From Verrucomicrobiota bacterium (GTDB lineage: Bacteria; Verrucomicrobiota; Verrucomicrobiia; Verrucomicrobiales; Akkermansiaceae): DNA of 64,000 bases. The translations under genes and the position numbers were made by a program. Positions 20,273-30,185 of this stretch are shown in pieces (within the stretch, counting starts at the first letter, position 1; every line of letters starts with the position of its first letter). The DNA is taken from positions 31,999 through 95,998 of the forward strand of contig JAURPJ010000112.1 in the NCBI GenBank assembly GCA_030835305.1. The letters run 5' to 3'. A model generated the notes under the pieces. That model had not been told where the DNA came from. It worked only from the letters and a program-made list of their open reading frames with translations, and searched no databases.

Positions 20273-20806
20273 TCAATCGCCTTGATCCCCGAGCTGGAGA
20301 GCACCGAGGCAGGCGTGGATCTTGAAGTCAATCTGGACTCCGGCCTTTTCCTTTGCCTGCATGAAGGATGCAAGTTGGTTTAAGTGAACCACGTGGGTGG
20401 TGATATCCTCGCCTCCGACCCCGCCGCCTGCCTCGGTCTTGACGCAGTTTTCGGCCAGAAACAAATGGGTGATTTCGTCAGTCATGCCCGCAGAGGTTGG
20501 TGAACTGAGCAGCGGGGAAATTTTTTCGGCGGTGTAGCCGGTTTCTTCGAGCAATTCGCGTGCGGCGCAGTCGATGATGGCTTCATTTGCAAATTCCTCC
20601 TCATCGCCAATTAATCCGGCGCAAATTTCGAGAACGCGCGCTCCCACAGGACGGCGGTATTGTTCGACCAGGATGACTTGGCGGTCGGCAGTGAAGGCAA
20701 AGGTGCCGACGACGCCGGTCGCATTGGGGCGGGTGGCGAACTCCCAATCGTTGATTTCTCGTAGTGAAAGGAAGCGACCTTCGTGGTGGGAAGTGATCTC
20801 GGGCAT
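20273..20806 (-). CDS. NUDIX hydrolase (ADP-ribose pyrophosphatase-like)
   Basis: 177 residues from ATG 20806; an in-frame GTG five codons upstream is an alternative. The NUDIX box reads GLIGDEEEFANEAIIDCAAR then ELLEETGY, with REL-LEE-TG aligned as in the family. EQYRRPVGARVLEICAGLIG just before it is the feature of the ADP-ribose pyrophosphatase group (EQxR...ExPAG, here with CAG instead of PAG). Such enzymes cleave nucleoside diphosphate sugars in the cytoplasm. The exact substrate cannot be read. It lies between the cytochrome c operon and the divergent EboD-like gene. Confidence 0.8.
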   Translation of the reverse strand: MPEITSHHEGRFLSLREINDWEFATRPNATGVVGTFAFTADRQVILVEQYRRPVGARVLEICAGLIGDEEEFANEAIIDCAARELLEETGYTAEKISPLLSSPTSAGMTDEITHLFLAENCVKTEAGGGVGGEDITTHVVHLNQLASFMQAKEKAGVQIDFKIHACLGALQLGDQGD

Positions 20807-20874
20807 GTTTTCACGATACACGGCAAAGAATCGGTGGCCAAGCCACGTATGAAGCGTTAGATAAAGGGACTTAA

Positions 20875-22035
20875 ATGAGCGGAGAGGATTTTAATATCAC
20901 GGTGAGTTTTCAGCACCGGATCCGATTTACCCGGGCGGCATTCGCTCCGGGAAATCGTTTGGTGGCTGAACTTTTGGTAACCCGGGGTCGGAGCAAGGTG
21001 CTGGTTTTTGTGGAAAAGGGTCTTCGCGGGTTCTTTCCACAGCTGGAAGGCGAGATTCAGGATTATTTTTCTGATCTGAGCGGATTGCGGCTGACCGGGG
21101 TGGAGTGGCTGGCCGGTGGCGAGGAGGCAAAACGGGATGCTCAAGTGTATCAGGCCGCGATGGCGGCGATCGAGCGGCATCACATTGACCGGCATTCTTA
21201 TGTTGTCGTGATTGGTGGAGGAGCTTTTTTGGATGTTATTGGATTTGCCGCTGCAACCGGCCACCGCGGAGTGCGTTTGGTGAGATTTCCAACAACGACC
21301 CTTTCGCAGGATGACAGCGGAGTGGGCGTCAAGAATGGCATCAATGCCTTTGAAAAAAAGAACTTCATTGGTGCGTTTGCGGTTCCCTACGCCGTGGTGA
21401 ACGATTTCCGGTTTCTGCACACCCAGCCGGAGTTAACCCGGCGTGCGGGACTCATCGAGGCCGTTAAGGTGGCCTTGGTTCGTGACGGGGAGTTTTTCGG
21501 TTGGATGGAGGAGAATGTGGAGGGCCTGCGTTCTTTGGATGAAACCACGCTCGAAGAAGCAGTGCAGCGTTCGGCAATTCATCATGCCAGGCATATCGCC
21601 CAAGGTGGCGACCCCTTCGAATTGGGGAGCAGCCGGCCGTTGGACTACGGACATTGGGCGGCTCACAAGCTTGAGCAGCTCACTGATTTTGAACTGAGTC
21701 ACGGCGAGGCGGTTTCGGTCGGTGTCGCTCTTGATACTCTTTATGCGGCAAAGGTTGGCTTGCTTGATCCCGACGACGCTGAACGGGTTTTGAAGGTGAT
21801 CGAAGGGCTGGAGCTGCCGGTTTGGCACGAGGCACTCGAGCTGCGCGATTCCAAGGGGCGTCGCTGCGTTTTCAATGGTCTTGAGGAATTCCGGGAACAT
21901 TTGGGCGGAGAACTCACGGTGCTGCTTTTGAAAGAGCCCGGAGTGGGAGTGGACGTGCATGAAATCGACGAGGCGGTCTGGGAGGATTGCGCAGAAGAGC
22001 TTAAGCGCCGTTCCTTGTCGCTCGCCTCGAATTAG
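20875..22035 (+). CDS. eboD: 3-dehydroquinate synthase-like sugar-phosphate cyclase, EboD type
   Basis: 386 residues. The fold is the dehydroquinate synthase family. The NAD/substrate core is VVVIGGGAFLDVIGFAAATG then RFPTTTLSQDDSGVGVKNGI. Metal ligands are Glu in LIEAVKVALVRD, His in LDYGHWAAHKLEQL and His in ELSHGEAVSVG. The wording (QDDSGVGVKNGINAFEKKNF, SSRPLDYGHWAAHKLE, RCVFNGLEEFREHLGGELTV, VDVHEIDEAVWE) is that of the EboD group, not of biosynthetic AroB. EboD substrates are not known to me. The ebo cluster is known from cyanobacteria and other bacteria, where it was linked to export of a scytonemin precursor. The neighbour at 22249 resembles EboF, but no EboA, EboB, EboC or EboE is in the window. 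Confidence 0.82.
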   Translation: MSGEDFNITVSFQHRIRFTRAAFAPGNRLVAELLVTRGRSKVLVFVEKGLRGFFPQLEGEIQDYFSDLSGLRLTGVEWLAGGEEAKRDAQVYQAAMAAIERHHIDRHSYVVVIGGGAFLDVIGFAAATGHRGVRLVRFPTTTLSQDDSGVGVKNGINAFEKKNFIGAFAVPYAVVNDFRFLHTQPELTRRAGLIEAVKVALVRDGEFFGWMEENVEGLRSLDETTLEEAVQRSAIHHARHIAQGGDPFELGSSRPLDYGHWAAHKLEQLTDFELSHGEAVSVGVALDTLYAAKVGLLDPDDAERVLKVIEGLELPVWHEALELRDSKGRRCVFNGLEEFREHLGGELTVLLLKEPGVGVDVHEIDEAVWEDCAEELKRRSLSLASN

Positions 22036-22248
22036 CGGAACTTGCGCTGACGCGTCACTTCACCTCGAGGTGGAGACAACCGAAATTCTTTCGCTTGTCG
22101 CCGGTTTCCATGGCCTTTGGCGAAATTGCTCCCGTTTTCATGGGCGGTGGTCTCTTACTCAATCGTCACGACATCATCGGTTTTTCGTATCCATCACTAC
22201 GAAAGTCATGGTCACTGACGTTTGGCAGTTGTTTTTCGGAGGAGATCG

Positions 22249-23610
22249 GTGGATTTTCAGGCCATGGGAAAACGCGTTGCGGTGCTGAATGTCGTTGGTT
22301 TGACACGTTCGGTTTTGGATGAAATGCCTCGACTGAAGAAGTGGAGCGGGGAGCGGGAACTAAAGAGCTTTAAACCGGCCTTTCCGGCGGTGACTTGCAC
22401 GGCGCAAAGTTCCTACCTGACTGGAAAGGCTGTTGGTGACCACGGGATTGTCGGGAATGGCTGGTATGATCGTGAGGATGCCGAGGTGAAGTTCTGGAAG
22501 CAGTCCAATCATCTTGTCAAAGGGGAGAAGGTTTGGGAGGCGGCGGGCGTCAAGTGCGCCAAGATGTTTTGGTGGTATAATATGTACTCGTCGGCAGATT
22601 TTGCGGCGACACCGAGGCCGCTTTATCCGGCCGACGGACGAAAATTTTTCGATATCCACACACAGCCAATGGGGATGCGCGAGGAGATCAAGGCGGACCT
22701 CGGCGACTTTCCTTTCCCGGCGTTTTGGGGGCCGAAAGCCGGGATCGGATCATCCGATTGGATTGCCAAAAGCGCTCGCTGGATTGAGGGAAAGGAAAAT
22801 CCGGCGCTCAATCTGGTGTATCTGCCTCATCTCGATTACGGGCTGCAGAAGTATGGACCTGGTGCTCCCGAAATGGCGGCGGAGTATCGAGCCATCGACG
22901 AGGTGACTTGTGACCTGATCGACTTCCTGGAAGGACGGGGTGTTGAGGTTCTTGTGCTTTCCGAATACGGGATCTCGAAGGTTTCCAAACCAGTTCATCT
23001 CAATCGACTTTTTCGCAAGAAAGGATGGATTCAGGTGAAAGACGAGCTTGGTCTGGAAACCCTCGATTGTGGTGGCTGCAAAGCTTTCGCGGTGGCGGAT
23101 CATCAGGCGGCACATGTTTATGTGAATGACCCCTCGATTGCCAAGGAAGTGAGAAAAGTGGTTCTGGCGACCGATGGAGTGGAGGAGATCCGGGAAGGCC
23201 GGGAGTTATGGGGCGAGGGAATCGGCGCGGAGCGCGGCGGTGATTTTGTAGCAGTTTCGGACGAGGACGCTTGGTTCACTTACTACTTTTGGGAGGACGA
23301 TGCCAAAGCACCGGACTACGCCCGGTGCATCGACATCCACCGCAAGCCCGGATACGATCCAGTGGAGTTGTTTTTGGACCCCGGGATCAAATTTCCGATC
23401 GTAAAGATCGGGGGATTCCTCGTGAAGAAGAAGCTCGGCGTTCGTGGACTCATGGATGTCATTCCGCTTGATGCCGACTTGGTCAAGGGCTCGCACGGGC
23501 GGGACAATGTTTCCCAAGAGGAGCAGCCGCTCGTCATTGGCGAGGGAGCCGGGCAGGTCTCTTCAGCTGAGGGAGTCTTCGACTGGATTCGGGACTCGTT
23601 GACAAAGTGA
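22249..23610 (+). CDS. Nucleotide pyrophosphatase/alkaline phosphatase family protein, EboF-like
   Basis: About 453 residues. Start chosen at GTG 22249 because GGAGGAGA lies six bases upstream; ATG 22264 is the next option. The sequence follows the type I phosphodiesterase/nucleotide pyrophosphatase fold: LNVVGLTRSVLDEMPRLKKW, the nucleophile Thr region FKPAFPAVTCTAQSSYLTG, then DHGIVGNGWYDRE. Metal-binding residues are likely in YLPHLDYGLQKYGP, VLVLSEYGISKV and GSHGRDN. No signal peptide is seen. It is separated from eboD by 213 nt that hold nothing I can recognise. In ebo clusters EboF is this kind of protein, so function is inferred from context. The family is well supported; the Ebo label is less sure. 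Confidence 0.75.
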   Translation: MDFQAMGKRVAVLNVVGLTRSVLDEMPRLKKWSGERELKSFKPAFPAVTCTAQSSYLTGKAVGDHGIVGNGWYDREDAEVKFWKQSNHLVKGEKVWEAAGVKCAKMFWWYNMYSSADFAATPRPLYPADGRKFFDIHTQPMGMREEIKADLGDFPFPAFWGPKAGIGSSDWIAKSARWIEGKENPALNLVYLPHLDYGLQKYGPGAPEMAAEYRAIDEVTCDLIDFLEGRGVEVLVLSEYGISKVSKPVHLNRLFRKKGWIQVKDELGLETLDCGGCKAFAVADHQAAHVYVNDPSIAKEVRKVVLATDGVEEIREGRELWGEGIGAERGGDFVAVSDEDAWFTYYFWEDDAKAPDYARCIDIHRKPGYDPVELFLDPGIKFPIVKIGGFLVKKKLGVRGLMDVIPLDADLVKGSHGRDNVSQEEQPLVIGEGAGQVSSAEGVFDWIRDSLTK

Positions 23611-23694
23611 CCGGCAGCTGATTCAACCCAAACATCGCCAGACAGGACAAGGGTTCTCTTTTTCCTGTTGTGATCCCTTCCAGCATCCAGATTT

Positions 23695-25332
23695 TTGAGC
23701 ACTCCTACTTCCACCTCCACGGTTCTAGCCGCAGCGGCTCGCGAAATTTCACGTCGCCGAACCTTCGCGATCATCTCCCACCCGGATGCGGGTAAGACCA
23801 CGCTTACCGAAAAACTCCTACTTTACGGTGGGGCGATCGGGTTGGCTGGAAGTGTCACTTCGAAGAAGGAACAGCAATCGACCTCCAGTGACTGGATGTC
23901 GATGGAGAAAGAGCGGGGGATTTCGGTTTCCTCGACCGTTCTTCAGTTCGAATACCAGAACTGTTGTGTCAATCTGCTGGACACTCCGGGTCACCATGAT
24001 TTTTCGGAAGATACTTATCGTGTTTTGTCAGCGGTCGATGCCGCAGTAATGGTCATTGATGCCGGCAAGGGAATTGAGGCGCAGACCTTGAAGCTTTTCG
24101 AAGTCTGTCGGCGTCGGGGTGTTCCGATTTTTGTCTTCATCAATAAGATGGACCGTCCCTCGCGTCCGCCACTCGAATTGATCGATGAGTTGGAAACCGT
24201 GCTGAAATTGGCACCAGCGCCCGTGAATTGGCCGCTCGGTGATGGTCCGCGATTCCGTGGCGTTTACGATCGCCGCAAGGATGAGGTGAACCTTTTTGAA
24301 CGGACCTCTCACGGAGCGTTTAAAGCCCCGCTTGAAGTAGCAGGCATCGAAGATGACAAGGTGCGTGAAGCCTTGAGCGATGAACTTTACGAGACGGTGA
24401 CGTCTGAAGTCGAGCTTCTTGACGGGCTCACCGAGGCTCTCGACATCGAGAGGGTTTTGGCCGGTCACCAGATGCCGATCTACTTTGGAAGTGCCATGAA
24501 CAACTTTGGGGTTCAGAACATGCTTGAGAGTTTTCTTGAAATGGCTCCGCCTCCGGCTGGTCGTATCAATGTGACTGCGGATGAGATGATCAATCCGGAG
24601 GCTGAGAGCTTTTCCGGCTTCGTCTTCAAAATTCAGGCCAACATGAATCCCCGGCACCGGGATCGAGCGGTTTTCGTGCGGATCGTCTCAGGCGTTTTTG
24701 AGCGCGACATGCAGGTGATTGACCAACGCTCGGGCAAAAAGGTCAGGCTAGCCAATGCCCAGAAGCTTTTTGGCCAGGACCGGGAAACGCTCGATACGGC
24801 CTACGCCGGTGATATTCTCGCCCTCGTCGGGAACTACAACTTCCTCATCGGAGATACTCTCACCAGCGATCCCAAGGTGAGTTTTAACGAGATGCCTCGC
24901 TTCACTCCCGAGTGCTTCACCTATATTCTCAACAAGGATACCGCCAATATCAAACGATACCGTTCCGGGATGGAACAGCTGATGAAAGAGGGCGTTGCGC
25001 AAGCCTATCACGTTCATGGGGGTGCCCAGGCCGTTCCGTTGCTGGGCGCAGTGGGACCTCTGCAATTCGAAGTTCTGCAAGCTCGTCTCGAAAGTGAATA
25101 CTCCGTCGAGACCCGCCTCGAACACCCCCGCTGGAATTGCGTGCAATGGTTTGTCGAAAAGGATCCAGTTCAGGCGAAAAGCGACCGAGATCCGCCAGAG
25201 GTGACCCTTCCGTCCGGGTGTGTGATTGCACGAGATCAGGATGACAATTGGGTCGTTCTCCTGCCAGCCCAGTATCTCGTTGGAATTCTTCACGAGCGGA
25301 ACGAGCATTTGGTATTTCGGGATAGCGCTTGA
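23695..25332 (+). CDS. prfC: Peptide chain release factor 3
   Basis: 545 residues, close to the usual ~530. RF3 is a GTPase that removes RF1/RF2 from the ribosome after termination. G1 is ISHPDAGKTTLTEKLLL, switch I ERGISVSSTVLQFEY, G3 LLDTPGHHDFSEDTYR, G4 FINKMDRPSRPP. RF3-specific wording includes GRFRGVYDR-like DGPRFRGVYDRRKDEVNLFE, YFGSAMNNFGVQNMLE, FSGFVFKIQANMNPRHRDR and GAVGPLQFEVLQARLE. The start is TTG 23695; upstream sequence holds no better in-frame start. Confidence 0.94.
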   Translation: MSTPTSTSTVLAAAAREISRRRTFAIISHPDAGKTTLTEKLLLYGGAIGLAGSVTSKKEQQSTSSDWMSMEKERGISVSSTVLQFEYQNCCVNLLDTPGHHDFSEDTYRVLSAVDAAVMVIDAGKGIEAQTLKLFEVCRRRGVPIFVFINKMDRPSRPPLELIDELETVLKLAPAPVNWPLGDGPRFRGVYDRRKDEVNLFERTSHGAFKAPLEVAGIEDDKVREALSDELYETVTSEVELLDGLTEALDIERVLAGHQMPIYFGSAMNNFGVQNMLESFLEMAPPPAGRINVTADEMINPEAESFSGFVFKIQANMNPRHRDRAVFVRIVSGVFERDMQVIDQRSGKKVRLANAQKLFGQDRETLDTAYAGDILALVGNYNFLIGDTLTSDPKVSFNEMPRFTPECFTYILNKDTANIKRYRSGMEQLMKEGVAQAYHVHGGAQAVPLLGAVGPLQFEVLQARLESEYSVETRLEHPRWNCVQWFVEKDPVQAKSDRDPPEVTLPSGCVIARDQDDNWVVLLPAQYLVGILHERNEHLVFRDSA

Positions 25333-25587
25333 ATTTTCCGGGTGATTACTCGTTGTGTGACTGGGTTCACAGGAATGCTCTCGTCCGAGATGCCCGGTCA
25401 TGATGATCTCAGGAGAAATACGTTGCTCGTGCGTGTCCGTGTTACGGGCCACTTTTTTCAAATGACGTTTCGCTTTCCTTTTGCCCTGCCGAAAATGGCG
25501 GGGCGATGGGCGAAATATCCGTAAAACGAGGTTTTTTGTCTAAAGATGCAAAAGACCGTTGGCGTTTTGGTCGGAAATTGGCTAGTG

Positions 25588-28500
25588 ATGGAAATGCACA
25601 TCTTCAATCTTAATACCGTCAGACTCTTGCTGCTTCTTGGCTTCGCTGGAGTTGTTCCTCTCCATGCGGTCCCAAGAATTTCCGAATTTGTCGCTCTCAA
25701 TTCTCGTTCGCTTTTTGATGAGGACGGTGATTCGTCGGATTGGATTGAAATCGAGAACACCGATGGAACTGCAGTCTCGATGGAAGGTTGGTATTTGAGT
25801 GACGATCCCGATGATCTCACAAAGTGGACGATTCCTGCGGTGACGCTTCTTCCAAACGACTATCTCGTCATTTTTGCCTCCAACAAAGATCGGGTGGATC
25901 CTTCTGGCACGCTGCATACGAATTTCACCATCCAGCCTGGCGAGTTTCTTGCATTGGTCGAACCTGATGGAACGACCATCGCGTCTTCCTACGATCCTCC
26001 CCCGCAATTTGAGGATATTTCTTATGGCGTGGGAACGGTTGGAGCATCGATCGTTGCGGTGCCGGTCGATCAGGACACCAACGCAAAATTCTTTGTGCCA
26101 ACTTCGGATCCAGGAGCAGAAGATTGGCGGGTTCCCTCCTATGATGACTCCGCGTGGAACACCGCGGCACTCGGATACGGTTGGGACACCATAGGCAGCC
26201 CCTATTTCGATCTCCTTGGTGTTGATGGGGATTTGAGCTCCTTTGCAAAGGGGGTGAATGCTTCGATCTTTGTTCGAGTTCCAATTATAGTCGATGATCC
26301 CAGCGCTGTCCAAAGAATGGTTCTCGATCTCAACTGGGAGGATGGTGTTGTAGGCTATCTGAATGGACAGCAAATCCTTTCTGAGAATGCTCCGAGTCCG
26401 CTCGCCTGGGATTCGGCCGCGACAAGGTCCCACAGTGATAGTGAGGCTGTGATTCCCGATACTTATGAGGTGGATTTTGCGGGTAAGCTGGTGGCGGGCA
26501 CCAACATCCTCGCATTCCAGATGATGAACACCACGGCAAATGGATCCGATATCCTTCTGATGCCCAAGTTGACAGTGGTAGCCAAGGATACAACGACTGG
26601 TGAGGTGGAGGCCTTCTTTGAGGAACCGACCCCGGGAACTCCGAATAGCCCCGGAAAACTTGCGCCCGCTTACGTGATCGTTGATACACCAACGAAAACA
26701 TTTACGTCTGGATCTCTCGTTGTTTCTCTTTCATCAGAGACTCCCGGGGCAACCATCCGCTACACCACGGACGGGAGTATTCCAACCAATGAGATTGGGG
26801 AGGCATCACCCGAATACACCGAACCCCTAACCTTTACCGAAAACACCCTGCTCAGAACCCGCGCCTACCTTCCCGGAGCACTGCCGGGTCCTATTGAAAC
26901 GCGGGCCTATTTCCGCCTTGAGAGCGATGCTGCGGCCTTCACATCAAATCTTCCGACGGTTCTCATTGATAGTTTTGGGAGTGGCTCCATCCCATCCGCC
27001 GGTGCCACAACCAGATTGCCGATGATTATGGCGATCTTCGAGCCCAAAGACATCGGAAATGGTGTCATGCGCTCCTCGATGCTCAATTTACCCGATCTGG
27101 TGACCCGCATGGGAAGCCGCAAGCGCGGATCAAGTTCGTCCGGATGGCCCAAGAACCACTTCTCGGTGGAAGCTTGGACCGAGAACGATTACGAAGAAAA
27201 GGGCATCAAGCCGCTTGGATTTGGTGAAGACAACGACTGGATTCTGGGCTCGTTCTACCAGTTTGACCGAGCGTTGATTCGCAACCCGTTTATCTATGAC
27301 ATCAGCCGCCAGATTGGTCGGTTTGCTGCAAGGACCCAACACGTTGAACTCTGGAACAACCTTCGGAACAATGTCGGCGGTAACGACTATTTTGGAGTCT
27401 ATACCTTGGGCCAAAGACTCGATCGGGGAAAGTCCCGAATTGATGTCGATAATCTCAATTCAACCATTATCGAAAACAATTTTGCCAATGGTGGAGCGGG
27501 TGCGCTTGCGCCATTCGATGCCGATATTTCAGGTGGATATATTTTCAAACGCGACCGGGGAAACCCCACCTTCTCTTCTCCGGGAATGGGAAATTTCGTT
27601 TACGTTTATCCGAGCGGGGGGAGGGATCCCAACCGCCCGGATGATTTCTTCATTAATAGAGCTCAGACCGCATGGCTCACCAAGTATCTGGAAGAAGCAG
27701 ATGATGCCCTCAATGCTCCAAATGGAATTAATCCTGAAACAGACCTTCATTTTTCCGACTACATTGACGTCGATTCCTTCATCGACCATATCATGCTCAA
27801 TAACTTTGCCATGAACGTGGACTGGGGCCGATTGAGTGCCTTTTTGCATAAACCTCGTGGAGGGAAACTGCAAGGTGGCCCTATCTGGGACTTCGACCGA
27901 AACATGGGATCTGAGGACGGACGTGATCGTTTTCCAGATCGTGGATGGAACGGAACGGGCGATTCCAGCCGGACATGGTTCGACAGCCGTTATCCCTATT
28001 ACGGCAAGGTTATGGGCTACACCAGCAATACTCCGGGGCCTCCAAGCACCCAAAGCTCGAGGCCGGACTCGATGCAAAGGTGGATCGACCGATGGTTCAG
28101 CCTTCGGAAGACCGTATTGTCGATCGAGAACATTAACGCGACGGTCGACAAATTAGCCGATCCTCTCAATGTCGAGTCTGGCAACAATCCCGCGTTACCA
28201 ACTCCTCAGTCACGTAATTTTGCCCGATGGACGAGCGTGCCACCAAATGGCGGAATCTATAGCGGTGGTGACCGTAGCTGGACCGGTGAAATCACTCACA
28301 TGAAAGGTTGGTTGAAGGCAAGGGCTGAGTGGATTGATGCACAGTTCCCACCACAACCGGAGTTCAGCGTTGAATCCGGGAGTGTTCCAATGGGGACCAA
28401 CCTGATCATGAACTATCTACAGGGTGAAGCTTACTATACGACCGACGGCAGTGATCCGAGAGCACCTGGTGGTGGAGTTTCAGCAACGGCCCAGCAGTTT

Positions 28501-30036
28501 GAAGGGGGAGCCATCGATACTACCATGGTGCCTGTGGATGCCCCCGTGGATTACTTCATCCCGACCGATGGCTCGCTTGGTTTGACATGGACTCAAGCGA
28601 GTTTTGATGCCTCGTCCTGGACTCAAGCCGCTACCGGTGTCGGCTGGGAATCGTTGGGTGGGACTTTGGAGCCACTGATTGCGACAAATATTTCCAATGA
28701 AATGAAAGGTGTTAACGGTGGAGCCTATTTCCGTTGGGAGTTTGATTTCAATAATGCCGGTGCCGTGAATAGCGCCACTCTCAATGTGAATGTGGATGAT
28801 GGCTTCATCGCTTATTTGAATGGAGTCGAAATTGCCTCTAAATTTGCACCGGATCCGCTTGCATGGGACAGCATCTCATCGGGCTCCTCCTCAGATACCA
28901 ATGTGGTTGCGGGATTGCAGTTCGACATCTCAGCTTTCACGGATGCGTTCCGCAATGGTAAGAACGTGCTCGCGATCCATGCGATGAATTCCAGTCTCAA
29001 TGGATCTGACTTCCTAATCCGTGCGGGGCTCGATATCAATCAGGTCGTAGCAGCAAACCCGGTGGTGTTGAACGAAAGTCAGGTGGTGATCGCACGCGTG
29101 CGTCAGGGTGATTTTTGGGGTGCTCCAACCATCAGCTCTTATGCGGTCGGCACCGTTCCCGCGAGTGCCGAAAACCTGATGGTTTCCGAAATAATGTATC
29201 ACCCGAGTGAACCCTCGTCTGTAGAAATTGCTGCCGGACACGATGATCAGGATTTGTTCGAATTTATTGAGTTCGTCAATATCAGTGATAACGCAATTGA
29301 TATGTCCGGTGTCTCCTTTGGCGCGGGTGTAAACTTCACGTTCCCTGCGGGATTACAGCTGGAGGCTGGCGCGCATGTCATTGTTGTCAGCGATACTGCG
29401 GCATTCCGAATACGGTATGGGGCCGGTCTCAATGATTTCATTGTGGGTCAGTTTGAGAACGGGACAAATCTTGCCAACAGCGGGGAACGTATCCTGATTT
29501 TAGGGGTTGATGGGAATCCGATAAGGGAGTTCACCTATGACGACAAATCTCCGTGGCCGGAAGCTGCGGATGGCGATGGATTCAGTCTCGTAATCAATTC
29601 TCCGAAAAGTGCTCCCGATCACAACCTTCCTGAGAGTTGGTCAACCGGCGTTCTTGGTGGGACCCCCGGAATGGCCGAAAACACCTCCACCTTCGAAGGA
29701 GATCCCGACGCAGATATGGACAAAGATGGACTTAATGCCTTTGCCGAGTACGCGATGGGGACATCCGATTCCGATAGCTCATCAGGCCCGTTTGCCATAA
29801 AGAGTCGTGTTGATGGCGGTGGTGATCTCCGCATCACGTATCCAAAGAACACCGTGGCTGGCGATGTCATCTACATTGTTGAAATTTCCACCGATCTTGA
29901 AAACTGGACAAGCGGTGAAATGATCTCACTTGTCAGTGAAGAGGCACTTGGCGGGGGAGTCGCCGAAGTCACCTACCAAAGTGTTATCCCTGAAGCGACC
30001 AAAGTCTATATGCGTCTTAGGTTCCAGCAGAGGTAA
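25588..30036 (+). CDS. Large secreted CotH-kinase protein with lamin-tail domains
   Basis: About 1482 residues; a signal peptide (NTVRLLLLLGFAGVVPLHA) follows the ATG at 25588 (25594 also possible). Order of domains: a lamin-tail domain (~30-130, RISEFVALNSRSLFDEDGDS, SDWIEIENTDG); a beta-sandwich (~150-340); a chitobiase C-terminal-like Fn3 module (TPGATIRYTTDGSIPTNE); a CotH kinase domain (~510-790, DNDWILGSFYQFDRALIRNP, GGYIFKRDRG, GPIWDFDRNMGSED); a second copy of the beta-sandwich (TWTQASFDASSWTQAATGVG); a second lamin-tail domain (MVSEIMYHPSEPSS, FEFIEFVNISDNAIDMSG); and a C-terminal tail with DADMDKDGLNAFAEYAMGT. CotH kinases phosphorylate proteins in Bacillus spore coats; the role here is unknown. 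Confidence 0.85.
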   Translation: MEMHIFNLNTVRLLLLLGFAGVVPLHAVPRISEFVALNSRSLFDEDGDSSDWIEIENTDGTAVSMEGWYLSDDPDDLTKWTIPAVTLLPNDYLVIFASNKDRVDPSGTLHTNFTIQPGEFLALVEPDGTTIASSYDPPPQFEDISYGVGTVGASIVAVPVDQDTNAKFFVPTSDPGAEDWRVPSYDDSAWNTAALGYGWDTIGSPYFDLLGVDGDLSSFAKGVNASIFVRVPIIVDDPSAVQRMVLDLNWEDGVVGYLNGQQILSENAPSPLAWDSAATRSHSDSEAVIPDTYEVDFAGKLVAGTNILAFQMMNTTANGSDILLMPKLTVVAKDTTTGEVEAFFEEPTPGTPNSPGKLAPAYVIVDTPTKTFTSGSLVVSLSSETPGATIRYTTDGSIPTNEIGEASPEYTEPLTFTENTLLRTRAYLPGALPGPIETRAYFRLESDAAAFTSNLPTVLIDSFGSGSIPSAGATTRLPMIMAIFEPKDIGNGVMRSSMLNLPDLVTRMGSRKRGSSSSGWPKNHFSVEAWTENDYEEKGIKPLGFGEDNDWILGSFYQFDRALIRNPFIYDISRQIGRFAARTQHVELWNNLRNNVGGNDYFGVYTLGQRLDRGKSRIDVDNLNSTIIENNFANGGAGALAPFDADISGGYIFKRDRGNPTFSSPGMGNFVYVYPSGGRDPNRPDDFFINRAQTAWLTKYLEEADDALNAPNGINPETDLHFSDYIDVDSFIDHIMLNNFAMNVDWGRLSAFLHKPRGGKLQGGPIWDFDRNMGSEDGRDRFPDRGWNGTGDSSRTWFDSRYPYYGKVMGYTSNTPGPPSTQSSRPDSMQRWIDRWFSLRKTVLSIENINATVDKLADPLNVESGNNPALPTPQSRNFARWTSVPPNGGIYSGGDRSWTGEITHMKGWLKARAEWIDAQFPPQPEFSVESGSVPMGTNLIMNYLQGEAYYTTDGSDPRAPGGGVSATAQQFEGGAIDTTMVPVDAPVDYFIPTDGSLGLTWTQASFDASSWTQAATGVGWESLGGTLEPLIATNISNEMKGVNGGAYFRWEFDFNNAGAVNSATLNVNVDDGFIAYLNGVEIASKFAPDPLAWDSISSGSSSDTNVVAGLQFDISAFTDAFRNGKNVLAIHAMNSSLNGSDFLIRAGLDINQVVAANPVVLNESQVVIARVRQGDFWGAPTISSYAVGTVPASAENLMVSEIMYHPSEPSSVEIAAGHDDQDLFEFIEFVNISDNAIDMSGVSFGAGVNFTFPAGLQLEAGAHVIVVSDTAAFRIRYGAGLNDFIVGQFENGTNLANSGERILILGVDGNPIREFTYDDKSPWPEAADGDGFSLVINSPKSAPDHNLPESWSTGVLGGTPGMAENTSTFEGDPDADMDKDGLNAFAEYAMGTSDSDSSSGPFAIKSRVDGGGDLRITYPKNTVAGDVIYIVEISTDLENWTSGEMISLVSEEALGGGVAEVTYQSVIPEATKVYMRLRFQQR

Positions 30037-30185
30037 TCATGTCTTGAACTTCGTTTTACGAGGAGAGAGACGCTCCTATCGGGCGCATCTTCTTCTTGGC
30101 TATGGACAATTTTTTTGGGGATAAGCCTTACTGATGATTTGTCGGGGTATTGACCCGAAAACTCGGATTTATAAAGGAATGAATG

